From positions 88,376 through 152,375 of the forward strand of contig JACKHH010000005.1 of NCBI GenBank assembly GCA_020639095.1: a DNA stretch of 64,000 nucleotides. The letters run 5' to 3'. This DNA is from Phycisphaerales bacterium. GTDB taxonomy: Bacteria > Planctomycetota > Phycisphaerae > UBA1845. Below the pieces are notes generated by a model. It searched no databases and was not told where the DNA came from. It worked only from the letters and a program-made list of their open reading frames with translations. How positions within the stretch are numbered: position 1 is the stretch's first letter; the number at the start of each line of letters is the position of its first letter. Shown in pieces: positions 7,674-16,331 of the stretch. A program made the position numbers and the translations under genes.

Positions 7674-9390
7674 TGCGGGTCTCCAGGGCGATGGGGGCTT
7701 CGAGGATCGGCGGGCGATCCTGCGCCTTCTGCTTCTTCTCGATTTCGATCTGTTCGACGAGCACGCTCGGGGCGATTGCGGAAACCGGTACGCTGCCCGA
7801 TTCCGCGCCGCAGATGCCGTTGAACACGGCTGGGTCGTCTCCCGTCTCGATGATCTTGGAAAAACACGTCAGCGGCGTACCGACAATGTCCACACCGCGC
7901 ACGAGTTCATCAGGCCTGCCGTTAACAAAGACCTTGTAGACGATGATCGGCAGAACCTTGAACGCCTGCGGCCCGCCGCGTCGTGTCGTGGTGAACCCAC
8001 CGGAGATGTCCTCGAAGAGCAGGCCGTATTCCTTGTCCTGCGCCTTGCAGGTTTCAAGCAGTTTCGCGCGGAGTTCATCGAAGGGCACTTGACGCGTTGA
8101 TTCGACGATCAGGTTGCCTTGCCGCCCGACGACGCGATTGCCCGGCTGGCGCCGACCATGGCCGTTTGATTTGACGATGCCGCGCGTCGGCGTGCGCGAC
8201 ATGAGAAACGTTTCGAGCGTGCCCTTGTCGACGAGCGTGACCGGCTGGCTGGGTACGGCTTCGTCGTCGTAGGGGTAATACCCATTGAGTTCGATCTTGC
8301 CGAAGTTGGTTCGCGACGGGTCGTCGATCACGGTGAGGAAGTCCGGCAGCACCGGCTGGCCTAGCTTCTTCGCGAATGTTTGACCCTCTTCGACGTCCTT
8401 CTGACGGTGACCTTCGATGCGATGGCCGAAGATCTCGTGGAAGAACACGCCGGTTGCACGGTTGCGCAGGATCGCGGGCCCGATGTAGGGCTCGACAATC
8501 GGAGCGGCCCGCAGCGCGAGCAGTTGCTCGATGACTTCATCAACCGCGTGCATCACGGTTTCATCGTCGGGCAGGCCTTCGGGCGTGTGCGCGTCGAACG
8601 CGGTGTACTGCCAGAGTTCCATGCCGTCGTCCGCGATGGTCGAGGCGCGAATACCGATCCGCCACCAACCCTCGCCGTGCTGCAACTTACTGCCTTCGGA
8701 ATTCACCAGCAGCGTGTTCGTGACGACACCGGTGAGCGCGACCGTCGAATCGTAGATCAGCGGATACTCGCGAAACTTCTGCGAGTAGCGGCGAATGCGC
8801 TCGATGTAAGGTTTGGGATCGACGGTGGTGTTGTCGAGTGATCGGATATCAACGACAGGTTCCTCACGCGAGAAGTCGTCGGACTGGTCTTCCTCCTCAA
8901 CCTTGACTTTGAGATTGGCTTTGACCTGCGCGAGTCGTTTCACCGCGTCCTTGAACGCGCCGTCTGTCGCGAGCCAGATATTCTGGCGAATCGCCAGCGG
9001 ATCGCCGTCGAGCGGGAGCAGCGCGGTGCGCCCGGAGCGATCGAACGAGCTGTACCCGCCCCGGCCCCTGATCTGCCGCGTGTTGTCGAGCGTGTAGTCG
9101 CCGCAGCGCAGGTCAACGTCGAGCGAGCGACGTTGCTGCGTGCCCTCGTTGGTCAGTGCACCCAGTTCGGCGCTGACGTTGCAGGTGCGCTGATCGGTGA
9201 TGGTGTATTGAATGAAGTAGGGGGTTTGGCCGTCGGGTGTCTTGAGCGCTTCCGCCTGATGGTGGAGTTCCTCGTCGAGCAGCCCGAGCAGGGGGTGAGC
9301 GTCGGCGGCCAGTGCGCGCGGCGCGCCGACGAACATCACCGCAATGGCTGACAGGGCGGCGCAGCGCCAAGCCTGTTTTCGAATCGTCAT
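7660..9390 (-). CDS. tldD: Exported TldD-like zinc metallopeptidase
   Basis: This 576-residue protein carries the TldD active-site motif HEXXXH near residue 318, in GVFFHEIFGHRIEGHRQ, with the later family segments SNGHGRRQPGNRV, FEDISGGFTTTRRGGPQAFKV and LVRGVDIVGTPL. TldD with TldE unwinds and degrades unfolded peptides (in E. coli, microcin B17 precursor and CcdA). Here the N-terminus MTIRKQAWRCAALSAIAVM ending in APRALAADAH looks like a Sec signal peptide, so the pair probably acts outside the cytoplasm. The ATG at 9390 was chosen because it gives this signal. It follows the membrane protein gene by about 50 bases and overlaps the TldE-like gene. Confidence 0.85.
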   Translation of the reverse strand: MTIRKQAWRCAALSAIAVMFVGAPRALAADAHPLLGLLDEELHHQAEALKTPDGQTPYFIQYTITDQRTCNVSAELGALTNEGTQQRRSLDVDLRCGDYTLDNTRQIRGRGGYSSFDRSGRTALLPLDGDPLAIRQNIWLATDGAFKDAVKRLAQVKANLKVKVEEEDQSDDFSREEPVVDIRSLDNTTVDPKPYIERIRRYSQKFREYPLIYDSTVALTGVVTNTLLVNSEGSKLQHGEGWWRIGIRASTIADDGMELWQYTAFDAHTPEGLPDDETVMHAVDEVIEQLLALRAAPIVEPYIGPAILRNRATGVFFHEIFGHRIEGHRQKDVEEGQTFAKKLGQPVLPDFLTVIDDPSRTNFGKIELNGYYPYDDEAVPSQPVTLVDKGTLETFLMSRTPTRGIVKSNGHGRRQPGNRVVGRQGNLIVESTRQVPFDELRAKLLETCKAQDKEYGLLFEDISGGFTTTRRGGPQAFKVLPIIVYKVFVNGRPDELVRGVDIVGTPLTCFSKIIETGDDPAVFNGICGAESGSVPVSAIAPSVLVEQIEIEKKQKAQDRPPILEAPIALETRSDKS

Positions 9391-9443
9391 GCCGAAAGTG
9401 ATCCTCTCAAACGTGGCGAGGTTGCAGAAGCGCCCGCGCCGAG

Positions 9444-9932
9444 TCAGATACCGTATCCGCGTCCTTCCGCAACGGCGCGCAGCGCCTGCATGAGGTTGGC
9501 GACGAAGATGCACGTGCTCGCCAATGTTACCACCACCACCAGCAGCATGCATCCATTGACCACCGTCGTTCCGCTGATCCGCGCGTCGGACTGAAGCGTG
9601 GCGATGATGTGCGGGCGGGCGAGCACGAACATGGAAAGTAGTACGGCTCCTATCGTCGGCCAGATGGTGATGGAATGTACAAAACTGTAAATCCACACGC
9701 TACGCGACACAGCAGCCGTCTCCAACCCGTCGCGCGCTCGCAAAAAGTGCCCGCGGAGCACGTATTCTGGGACGGGTTCGCCTTGCGGATCGTCGGGGTT
9801 GACCACGAAGCGAATGCATCCATTGCGCGCGTCGCCCTGGAAATACCAATAGAAGAAGGTGTAGACGGCGAAGTTCGCCAGTCCGAGGAAGATAGCCGCC
9901 ACGAGGATGCGATTGCGGTTGACGCGCTTCAC
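9444..9932 (-). CDS. Small membrane protein of unknown function
   Basis: This 162-residue protein starts at a GTG (9932) preceded by GAAGGAG about 12 bases upstream. Three hydrophobic stretches are visible: ILVAAIFLGLANFAVYTFFYW near the N-terminus, SFVHSITIWPTIGAVLLSMFVLA in the middle, and CMLLVVVVTLASTCIFVANLM near the end. I do not recognise the family. It sits between thiG and tldD with gaps of about 35 and 53 bases, so it is probably co-transcribed with them. Confidence 0.6.
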   Translation of the reverse strand: MKRVNRNRILVAAIFLGLANFAVYTFFYWYFQGDARNGCIRFVVNPDDPQGEPVPEYVLRGHFLRARDGLETAAVSRSVWIYSFVHSITIWPTIGAVLLSMFVLARPHIIATLQSDARISGTTVVNGCMLLVVVVTLASTCIFVANLMQALRAVAEGRGYGI

Positions 9933-9966
9933 GTTAGCGGCTGCGCTCCTTCGCAGGGGGGGGTGG

Positions 9967-10791
9967 TTAGCTTGCGGCGATGACGCCTTCCATCGGTGAC
10001 GATGCCGTGGCATACGCCCGGGCGGGTATCCGGCCCGCGCGGTACGCGAGGCGACCCGCTTCGATCGCATGGGCCATCGCCCGCGCCATCGCGATCGGGT
10101 CAGCCGCTCCCGCGATGCCCGTGTTCAGCAGCACACCGTCCGCGCCCAACTCCATCGCAACGGCGACGTCGGATGCGGTACCCACCCCGGCATCGACGAT
10201 CACCGGGTAGTCGGGATCGTCGCCCTTGAGATACTCCAGGCACAGGCGGATGTTGTTCTTGTTGAGAATTCCCAACCCGCTGCCGATCGGGGCGCCGGCG
10301 GGCATCACGCTGACCGCGCCCGCGTCCTTCAAGCGCTTCGCGAGAATGGGATCGTCGTTGGTGTACACCAGGACTTCGAAGCCAAGCTCGACGAGTTTCT
10401 CGGTGGCGGCGAGCGTGCCGATCGGTTCGGGCAGCAGCGTCTTCTTGTCCGCGAGCACTTCGAGCTTCACCCACTTCGCACCGGGGTTGCCCAGGCCCTC
10501 GAGCAGTTCGCGGCTTAGGCGGGCACTGCGGATCGCGTCGTCCGCGTTGAAGCAACCGGCGGTGTTGGGCAGCACGGTGATGCGTGAGAGGTCGAGGTGG
10601 TCGATGATGTTGTCCTGCTTCGCGCCGCCCTCAGGTGAGAGCACGTCGCGGCGAACCGCCACCGTAACAACCTCCGACTCCGAGGCTGCGATCGCCTCCT
10701 CCATCACCGGATAGTTCGCGTACTTGCCCGTGCCCACGAAAAGCCGCGAGCGAAACTCAAACGAACCCACGCAATACCTGTCATCCACCAT
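9967..10791 (-). CDS. thiG: Thiazole synthase ThiG
   Basis: This 274-residue protein makes the thiazole phosphate of thiamine from deoxyxylulose 5-phosphate, dehydroglycine and the ThiS thiocarboxylate. Diagnostic segments are FEFRSRLFVGTGKY, VTVAVRR (the Schiff-base lysine region follows as TVLPNTAGCFNADDAIR then WVKLEVLADKKTLLPEP), VMPAGAPIGSGLGILN, PVIVDAGVGTASDVAVAMELGADGVLLNTGIAGA. The start directly abuts the stop of thiS, so the two are coupled. It heads the group followed by the membrane protein and tldD. No TPP riboswitch elements are recognisable upstream of the thiS-thiG pair. Confidence 0.96.
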   Translation of the reverse strand: MVDDRYCVGSFEFRSRLFVGTGKYANYPVMEEAIAASESEVVTVAVRRDVLSPEGGAKQDNIIDHLDLSRITVLPNTAGCFNADDAIRSARLSRELLEGLGNPGAKWVKLEVLADKKTLLPEPIGTLAATEKLVELGFEVLVYTNDDPILAKRLKDAGAVSVMPAGAPIGSGLGILNKNNIRLCLEYLKGDDPDYPVIVDAGVGTASDVAVAMELGADGVLLNTGIAGAADPIAMARAMAHAIEAGRLAYRAGRIPARAYATASSPMEGVIAAS

Positions 10792-11016
10792 TTATCCGCC
10801 CCCCACGAACGTGACGATCTCGATCTGATCGCCATCTTGAATCGTCGTCTCGCCGAACGTCGCACGCGGCACCAGGTCCTTGTTGATCTCGACCGCGACG
10901 CGGATCGGCTCAAGCTTCAACCCGTCGAGCAAGTCGCGCATGGTCGTACCGGCGGCGAGCGTTTCCTGCTTGCCGTTGACGGTCACGCGAATCGAATTCT
11001 CGACGGTTTGGCTCAT
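10792..11016 (-). CDS. thiS: Sulfur carrier protein ThiS
   Basis: This 74-residue ubiquitin-fold protein ends in the required Gly-Gly (EIVTFVGGG), which is adenylated and thiocarboxylated to deliver sulfur to ThiG. VTVNGKQETLAAGTTMRDLL and VAVEINKDLVPRATFGETTIQDGDQIEIV are typical. The ATG at 11016 is chosen because it begins the conserved fold; the longer open frame upstream runs into repeat sequence. Its last codon touches the thiG start. Confidence 0.93.
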   Translation of the reverse strand: MSQTVENSIRVTVNGKQETLAAGTTMRDLLDGLKLEPIRVAVEINKDLVPRATFGETTIQDGDQIEIVTFVGGG

Positions 11017-11090
11017 TCCGCGGGGATTATAAGAGGACACCTGCATATCCTCAACGCGATGCTGGGACGGCTGGTGGGAGAGCGCCAAGT

Positions 11091-11168
11091 GTGCCACTGC
11101 TCTTGAGCAGTGGAGTCGATGGCGAGTGGGCCGCACAGATCATGACCACTGCTCAAGAGCAGTGGCAC
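11091..11168. repeat. Structured repeat of paired CCACTGCTC hairpins
   Basis: Two hairpins, CCACTGCTC-TT-GAGCAGTGG (11094-11113) and CCACTGCTC-AA-GAGCAGTGG (11146-11165), lie 32 bases apart. The outer ends GTGCCACTGCTC and GAGCAGTGGCAC make a 78-bp inverted unit, close in length and end sequence to the GGGTGGC family. A single copy of the first hairpin recurs at 38342-38361. Confidence 0.75.
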
Positions 11169-11195
11169 GCGGAAGCATGATCACTGGAACTGCGA

Positions 11196-12086
11196 CTACA
11201 GAATGCCCTGCTCCGCACCCAACACATACCCCATGATGCGGTACGCGACGCGGGCTGCCAGGAACTCGGTGACGGCTTGGCCAGGAATGGGCATTACTTC
11301 GACGACGTCAGCCGCGACGATCTTCTTCGTCTTCGCGACCGCACGCAGCATGCGCATCACCTGATACCACTCCAGCCCGCCGGGAACCGGTGTGCCCGTA
11401 CCGGGTGCGTATGCCGGGTCGAACCCGTCGATGTCCACAGTGACGTAGACCTTGTCGCCGAGCGTTTCGATCACCTGCCCGATCCAATCGTCGGACCGCG
11501 CACACTCCGCGGCCATGATCGGGGTGATACCGGCCTTTGGCATGAACTCGAGTTCTTCCGCGCACACGTTGCGGATGCCGACGGGCACGAGCTTCTCAGC
11601 GTGTTCGAGACAGCGGCGCATCACGCTGGCGTGCGACCACTTGGAACCCTGGTAGCTGTCGCGCAGGTCGAGATGCGCGTCGAGTTGCAGAATGGAGATC
11701 TTCCCCTCGCGTTCCGCGACTGCCCGCACCAGTCCCGACGTCACGCCATGCTCACCGCCAAATCCGAACAGGAACTTGCCATCGGCCACCACCTTTTTGG
11801 CAGCGGCATAGATGGCTTCATGCGTCTCGTGTGGATCGCCCGAGGGGGCAATAACCGGCGGCAGGACGGCAATACCCGATTCGCACGGGTAGGTGCCGAG
11901 TTCCTCGTCGTAGTCTTCAAGATGGTCGGATGCGGCGATGATCGCATCCGGTCCGCGGCGCGTGCCCGATTGAAAACTGACGGTCGCGTCGTAGGGGATT
12001 GGCAGAATCGCAAATCGCGCCGGTGCGTAATCGCTAAGCGGCGGTTCCAGACAGCAAAACGAATGGCGCGACGAGGATTCGTTCAT
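11196..12086 (-). CDS. speB: Agmatinase (ureohydrolase family)
   Basis: This 296-residue protein has the manganese-binding motifs of arginase/agmatinase enzymes: GGEHGVT, LQLDAHLDLRD, SHASVMRRC and TVDIDGFDPAYAPGTGTPVPGG. Agmatinase hydrolyses agmatine to putrescine and urea. Assignment to agmatinase rather than arginase rests on context: the gene 29 bases upstream encodes a pyruvoyl-dependent arginine decarboxylase that makes agmatine. Together they form a two-step route from arginine to putrescine in the cytoplasm. Confidence 0.9.
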   Translation of the reverse strand: MNESSSRHSFCCLEPPLSDYAPARFAILPIPYDATVSFQSGTRRGPDAIIAASDHLEDYDEELGTYPCESGIAVLPPVIAPSGDPHETHEAIYAAAKKVVADGKFLFGFGGEHGVTSGLVRAVAEREGKISILQLDAHLDLRDSYQGSKWSHASVMRRCLEHAEKLVPVGIRNVCAEELEFMPKAGITPIMAAECARSDDWIGQVIETLGDKVYVTVDIDGFDPAYAPGTGTPVPGGLEWYQVMRMLRAVAKTKKIVAADVVEVMPIPGQAVTEFLAARVAYRIMGYVLGAEQGIL

Positions 12087-12114
12087 TCAAGTACTCGCGA
12101 AGGTGGCTATCGGT

Positions 12115-12672
12115 CTAGTCGTAAACGAACACGGCAGCCGCAACCACCGTGGTCCACAGCCCGTTCTTGTCGCCCTGGGCGGTCTGAACGGTCGCCTGCG
12201 TCTTTACGACGAGCTTTTTCGACTTGTAGATTTCGCGGCGCTTGTCGTACGCGGTCTCCGGGTCGAGGTCCAGACCGTAGGTGGTCGCGAGCATACTCGC
12301 AGCCATGTCCTCGACATGGTCGCCGCAATGCTTGTGCGTCAGACCAAAACCGTGATGCTCGGAGATGTAGCCGAAGTCATCGCGGTTGGCGGGCAATGCC
12401 AAACCAATGCCGGCAGCCGCCAAGCGGTATGGCTCGTTCGTGCGGCACTCCGCCAGAACGCAGTGGACAATGCCGCCCGGCTTCAGCTTCGCCACGCCCT
12501 TGGCGCGGGAAACGATCTTGCACTTCGGGGGGAAGATGCTCGAAACGGTGACCAGGTTGTACGCGGCGATGCCGGCTTGGCGCAGCGCGACTTCGAACGA
12601 TTGCAGGCTGTGCTTGTGAACGCCGACGCCGCGTGTGAAGAACATTTCCGTGGGGACAATTTGTGCCGTCAT
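12115..12672 (-). CDS. Pyruvoyl-dependent arginine decarboxylase
   Basis: This 185-residue protein begins MTAQIVPTEMFFTRGVGVHKHSLQSFEVALR and has the self-cleavage site LVTVSSIFPP (about residue 45), where the second Ser becomes the pyruvoyl cofactor and splits the chain into beta and alpha subunits. GLTHKHCGDHVEDMAASMLATTYGL is also family-typical. It decarboxylates arginine to agmatine. The ATG at 12672 is preferred over the one at 12678 because GGAG then lies 7 bases upstream. The agmatinase gene follows 29 bases later, so the unit should produce putrescine. Confidence 0.9.
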   Translation of the reverse strand: MTAQIVPTEMFFTRGVGVHKHSLQSFEVALRQAGIAAYNLVTVSSIFPPKCKIVSRAKGVAKLKPGGIVHCVLAECRTNEPYRLAAAGIGLALPANRDDFGYISEHHGFGLTHKHCGDHVEDMAASMLATTYGLDLDPETAYDKRREIYKSKKLVVKTQATVQTAQGDKNGLWTTVVAAAVFVYD

Positions 12673-12904
12673 AAGCATGCTCCATTACGAAGGCTGAGGA
12701 CCGACAAAGCGGGGCGATTATAGAATTCGACGGCTCGCACGCAACGCCTTGGCGTCGCCAAATGCGATATATCTTTTCTTTGCGTCGAGCGGGCTGGTTC
12801 GCTAAATAGTCCTGTGTGACAACGCGTCAGCCGGCATTGTGCCGCGTGATCGTCACAGGTTGCCGCAGAATCCCGCGCACGAGCCCATAACGAGCGATTG
12901 AGCC

Positions 12905-14371
12905 TTGCCACCACACACCTACGAAATCTGGTCGCTCGTTCCGCCGGTCCTAGCCATCACGCTGGCCATCGCAACGCGCCAGGTGTTCCTCTCGCTCTTT
13001 GCGGGAATCTGGGTGGGATATCTCGTCATCGCACAGTGGAATCCCTTACTCGCCAGCGTGGAGGCGCTTGAAGCGTGCGTTGCGGTCTTCAAGGACCACG
13101 GCAACACGTGCGTGATCCTTTTCTCCGCGATGGTTGGGTCGTTGATCGCCGGCGTGCAGCGGAGCGGGGGCGTTGACGGGTTTGTGCAGTTCGCCCAGAC
13201 GTCACGAATTGTACGCGGGCGGCGCAGTGCCGGACTGCTCGCGATGGCGGTGGGCATGGCCACCTTCATCGAGTCGAGCATCGTGTGCCTGGTGACCGGT
13301 GCGGTGGCCAGACCGATCTTCGACAAGCTGCGGATGTCACGCGAGAAGCTTGCGTACGTTTGCGACACCGTGTCCGCGCCCACGTGCGTGATGATTCCGC
13401 TGAACGGGTGGGGGGCGTTCGTGCTGGCCCAGCTTGTGGCGTCGGGGTTGGTTGATGATCCCGTGCCGCTGCTCGTCCACGCGGTGCCGCTGAACTTCTA
13501 CGCCATCACCAGCCTTGTCATGCTGTTCGTCGTGCTCGTGACGGGCTGGGACATCGGGCCGATGCGCGAAGCCGAACGCCGTGCCCGCGAAGAGGGCAAA
13601 CTGCTCCGCGACGGCGCCAAGCCCATGATCACCGACGAGGTGCTCGCGATGCCGCCCGAGCCCGGCGTGACGCCGCGGGCACACAATATGATTCTGCCCA
13701 TCGCGGTGATGGTCGCGATGGTGCCTGTCAGCTTGTACTACACCGGCGTCACCAGTCTCGAGCCGGGCACTCCGCGCGAGTTCTGGAATATTCTGCGGGC
13801 GTGTTCCGGAAACACTTCGGTGTTCTATGCGGTGACAACTGCCGTCGTCTTCGCCGGGGCGCTCTACCGCTTGCAGGGCATCATGACGGTCAAGGAGTAT
13901 GTGGACGTTGCGATCAAGGGCGCGTCAGCGCTGGTACCGCTGGCGCTGCTGATGGTCTTCGCGTTCGCCATTGGCCACCTCTGTCGCCACGAACTGCACA
14001 CCGGTGATTACGTCGCGTCGGTGATTGGGAAAGGCATGCCCAAGTGGCTGGTGCCGGGCGCGGTGTTTGCGATCTCCTGCTTTATTGCTTTCTCCACGGG
14101 CACGAGCTTCGGCACGTTCGCGATCATGTTGTCGATCGCACTGCCCGTGGCGGACACGATCGGTGTCCGCATGGACCTGGTCGTAGCCGCTGTCCTTGGT
14201 GGCGGGGTCTTCGGCGACCACTGCTCGCCAATTTCCGACACCACTATCGTATCATCCATGGCCTCAGCATCCGACCACATCGACCACGTCAGAACACAAC
14301 TACCCTACGCACTAATGGCCGGGGGCATCGCGCTGGTTCTGTATTTATTGGCAGGAATCGCACTCGTTTAG
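12905..14371 (+). CDS. nhaC: Na+/H+ antiporter, NhaC family
   Basis: This 488-residue protein has about eleven hydrophobic segments. The C-terminal signature GGVFGDHCSPISDTTIVSSMASASDHIDHVRTQLPYA is diagnostic of the NhaC-type family; MATFIESSIVCLVTGAVARP and SAPTCVMIPLNGWGAFV are further conserved parts. It probably exchanges sodium for protons at the inner membrane, though amino-acid exchangers exist in the family. The start is a TTG at 12905. The gene is divergent from the arginine decarboxylase across 232 bases. The stop codon lies in an inverted partial copy of the REP-like repeat that follows. Confidence 0.85.
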   Translation: MPPHTYEIWSLVPPVLAITLAIATRQVFLSLFAGIWVGYLVIAQWNPLLASVEALEACVAVFKDHGNTCVILFSAMVGSLIAGVQRSGGVDGFVQFAQTSRIVRGRRSAGLLAMAVGMATFIESSIVCLVTGAVARPIFDKLRMSREKLAYVCDTVSAPTCVMIPLNGWGAFVLAQLVASGLVDDPVPLLVHAVPLNFYAITSLVMLFVVLVTGWDIGPMREAERRAREEGKLLRDGAKPMITDEVLAMPPEPGVTPRAHNMILPIAVMVAMVPVSLYYTGVTSLEPGTPREFWNILRACSGNTSVFYAVTTAVVFAGALYRLQGIMTVKEYVDVAIKGASALVPLALLMVFAFAIGHLCRHELHTGDYVASVIGKGMPKWLVPGAVFAISCFIAFSTGTSFGTFAIMLSIALPVADTIGVRMDLVVAAVLGGGVFGDHCSPISDTTIVSSMASASDHIDHVRTQLPYALMAGGIALVLYLLAGIALV

Positions 14372-14394
14372 CGGCGACCCGAAGGGGAGCGCGT
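14367..14394 (-). repeat. Inverted partial REP-like copy
   Basis: CGTTTAGCGGCGA at 14367 is the reverse complement of the end of the 29-bp repeats at 14483 and 15220 (TCGCCGCTAAACG). It then diverges, ending in GGAGCGCG. It contains the antiporter stop codon TAG. Confidence 0.55.
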
Positions 14395-14482
14395 GTTTGG
14401 CGCTACCGCGTACTTTGCCACGGTCATCATTGATCAGAGGTATGACACCGTTATCGTTAGTGCGTAGTGATCATTGAACGCA

Positions 14483-14511
14483 CGCTCGCGTTCCGCTCGC
14501 CGCTAAACGTG
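14483..14511 (+). repeat. REP-like direct repeat, left copy
   Basis: These 29 bases (CGCTCGCGTTCCGC then TCGCCGCTAAACGTG) recur identically and in the same direction at 15220-15248. The two copies bracket the REP-associated transposase gene. Confidence 0.75.
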
Positions 14512-14541
14512 GGTTTGTGGGGACAAGTGGCGGTCGGCGAA

Positions 14542-15135
14542 TCAATCGAATCGGGCCACGAATGACCATTCTTGACGGCGCTTCCCCTCTTTGATTGGGT
14601 TTTGTGTTACATAGTCGATTGCGGTACGTAGTGCCGCTTCGCTGTTGAGGAACACACGCCAATGCCCGCGCGACCACATGCGTGGTGGCAGGTCACCTGA
14701 GTCTCCTCCGAATTCAGCGAGCGGGTGAACTCGCTCACGGGTGACCTGCTTTGTGGCTGCGGCTTTTGCCAGATTGATGATTTGTTCAACGCTATAGCGG
14801 TGTCGCGCGACAACCAAGTGTACGTGTTCGGGCATAATGCTGCATGCCCAGACAACCACCCCTGATTTCGCGAAGTAAGCGGCGAATCCGCGAGCAATCG
14901 CACGCGCTTGCACGCCGGTCCAGGTGACCGGTGGATATCGCAAGGATTGCTTTGCACGAAGGCGCAGTTTGTGATCGTGCTCTTTTCCGGCTTGGGATTG
15001 CCGCGTCCTCGCGACCTTGGCCGGCCCAAACTTTCGAAGCTCCCAGCAGCGAACGAAGTCGGACCATGACCCCCGAGGATCGTTAGGCAGCCAAAACCCG
15101 TACGCGCCAAGGATGACGTGATATCCGAGCACCAT
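14542..15135 (-). CDS. REP-associated tyrosine transposase (RAYT)
   Basis: This 197-residue protein belongs to the Y1 HUH transposases related to IS200/IS605. The HUH motif is in IMPEHVHLVVAR (about residues 100-110). A C-terminal catalytic Tyr is in AIDYVTQNPIKEGKRRQEW, which matches the DYxxxNP pattern of RAYT proteins. The N-terminus MVLGYHVILGAYGFWLPNDPRGSW is also typical, which is why the ATG at 15135 is chosen over the upstream in-frame ATG. RAYTs are domesticated enzymes that bind and cleave REP hairpins. The gene is bracketed by 29-bp direct repeats at 14483 and 15220 that are good candidates for its substrate. No full IS ends are seen. Confidence 0.87.
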   Translation of the reverse strand: MVLGYHVILGAYGFWLPNDPRGSWSDFVRCWELRKFGPAKVARTRQSQAGKEHDHKLRLRAKQSLRYPPVTWTGVQARAIARGFAAYFAKSGVVVWACSIMPEHVHLVVARHRYSVEQIINLAKAAATKQVTRERVHPLAEFGGDSGDLPPRMWSRGHWRVFLNSEAALRTAIDYVTQNPIKEGKRRQEWSFVARFD

Positions 15136-15219
15136 GATAAAGGACCCGCGGATACACCGTGCCACAGGCAATAGCGTTCATCGGCGCCCAGAATGGGGAC
15201 ATTCTGATCGCGCCATACG

Positions 15220-15248
15220 CGCTCGCGTTCCGCTCGCCGCTAAACGTG
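15220..15248 (+). repeat. REP-like direct repeat, right copy
   Basis: Identical to 14483-14511. It overlaps the stop codon and last two codons of the epimerase gene that ends at 15240 on the minus strand. Confidence 0.75.
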
Positions 15249-16286
15249 AGGAACGCTGGTTTGACGAATTCCCAATCCCGGCGAATCACCCGGCAGGACT
15301 ACGCCCTCTTTCAGCGTCAACCCCTCAAACGGATCCTCCGCCAGCAGCAGATGTCCGTCGATGTCGGCGTAGTCCACCAGCGATGCGATGTGCGCCGCCG
15401 GTGCAACGCCCAGCGATGTTTCCGTCATGCAGCCGAGCATGACCTGCATCTTTCGGCTTCGCGCGTCGGCGATCATGCGCAGCGCTTCGCGGATGCCACC
15501 GCACTTGCTGAGTTTGACATTGATGCCGTCGTACACGCCGTCGAGTCGCGGCACATCGGAGGGGCGGACAGAGTCTTCATCCGCGATGAGCGGGGTGACC
15601 GCGAGCTTGCGGGCTGAGCGCACCGCGTCGAGTTCACCGGCCTTCGTGGGCTGCTCGATGAATTCGAGTTCAAACGGCGCTACGCCCTGCATGCGTTCGA
15701 TGATATCCTCCGGCGGCCAGCCGCAATTCGCATCGACGCGCAGCGTTTTGTCCGGCGCAAGCCGGCGCATCTCGGTCAGCGTTTCGATCTCCGCGTCCGT
15801 GCCCACCTTGATCTTGAGCACTTTGAAGTCAGCGGCTTGCGCAACCTTCTCGGGCAACAATTCAAGCCGGTCGATGCCGATAGTCATCGACGTTGGCGGC
15901 GTCTTCGTTGGATCGAGCCCGAGCATCTTCCATACGGGAATTCCCCGTCGCTTGCCGATCCAATCGTGCACCGCGGCATCGATGCCCGCGACCGCGGCAC
16001 GTTCATCATCAAACGCATCGAGCAAACGATCGATAATACCGTCAACGTCTTCCAAATCATCGCCAAGCATGTCGCTCGCGGACGCGACCGTCTGCTCGAT
16101 TGATTCAAGCGTGTGGCCGTAGTAGGGCACCGGGACCGCCTCGCCCATGCCGACAATGCCGTCATGTTCGAGCGTGATCGCGATGCGAACGATCTCGGTC
16201 GAGTCGGCGCGTGCCGAGCTTCCGGAACGAGCGATCCGAAACGGATAACGAAGCCGAGCAGTGATACGTTCAGTGGAGAGTTTCAT
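15240..16286 (-). CDS. Dipeptide epimerase-like enolase-superfamily enzyme
   Basis: This 348-residue protein has the muconate-lactonising subgroup layout: an N-terminal capping domain and a barrel with the catalytic KxK lysine (KVLKIKVGTDAE, about residue 155), metal ligands in LRVDANCGW, FIEQPTKAGE and IADEDSV, and the second catalytic lysine in INVKLSKCGGI. The C-terminal LGCMTETSLGVAPAAHIAS and the acid pair DIDGHLLL are typical of L-Ala-D/L-Glu epimerases, which help recycle murein peptides. The precise dipeptide is not certain. The ATG at 16286 fits the family start. Its stop codon TAG lies inside the REP-like repeat. Confidence 0.85.
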   Translation of the reverse strand: MKLSTERITARLRYPFRIARSGSSARADSTEIVRIAITLEHDGIVGMGEAVPVPYYGHTLESIEQTVASASDMLGDDLEDVDGIIDRLLDAFDDERAAVAGIDAAVHDWIGKRRGIPVWKMLGLDPTKTPPTSMTIGIDRLELLPEKVAQAADFKVLKIKVGTDAEIETLTEMRRLAPDKTLRVDANCGWPPEDIIERMQGVAPFELEFIEQPTKAGELDAVRSARKLAVTPLIADEDSVRPSDVPRLDGVYDGINVKLSKCGGIREALRMIADARSRKMQVMLGCMTETSLGVAPAAHIASLVDYADIDGHLLLAEDPFEGLTLKEGVVLPGDSPGLGIRQTSVPHV

Positions 16287-16331
16287 GGCTGCGAGGATAG
16301 CGATCGGCAAGGCGATGGTCCAACGGCAGGT

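Noticed and set aside
11017..11195. TPP riboswitch upstream of thiS
   Set aside because: The conserved CTGAGA and ACCTGA boxes are not found on the minus strand before thiS; the space is occupied by the paired hairpin repeat.
14542..15135. Complete IS200-type insertion sequence
   Set aside because: The protein fits the RAYT branch and the flanks are direct REP-like repeats, not IS200/IS605 hairpin ends.
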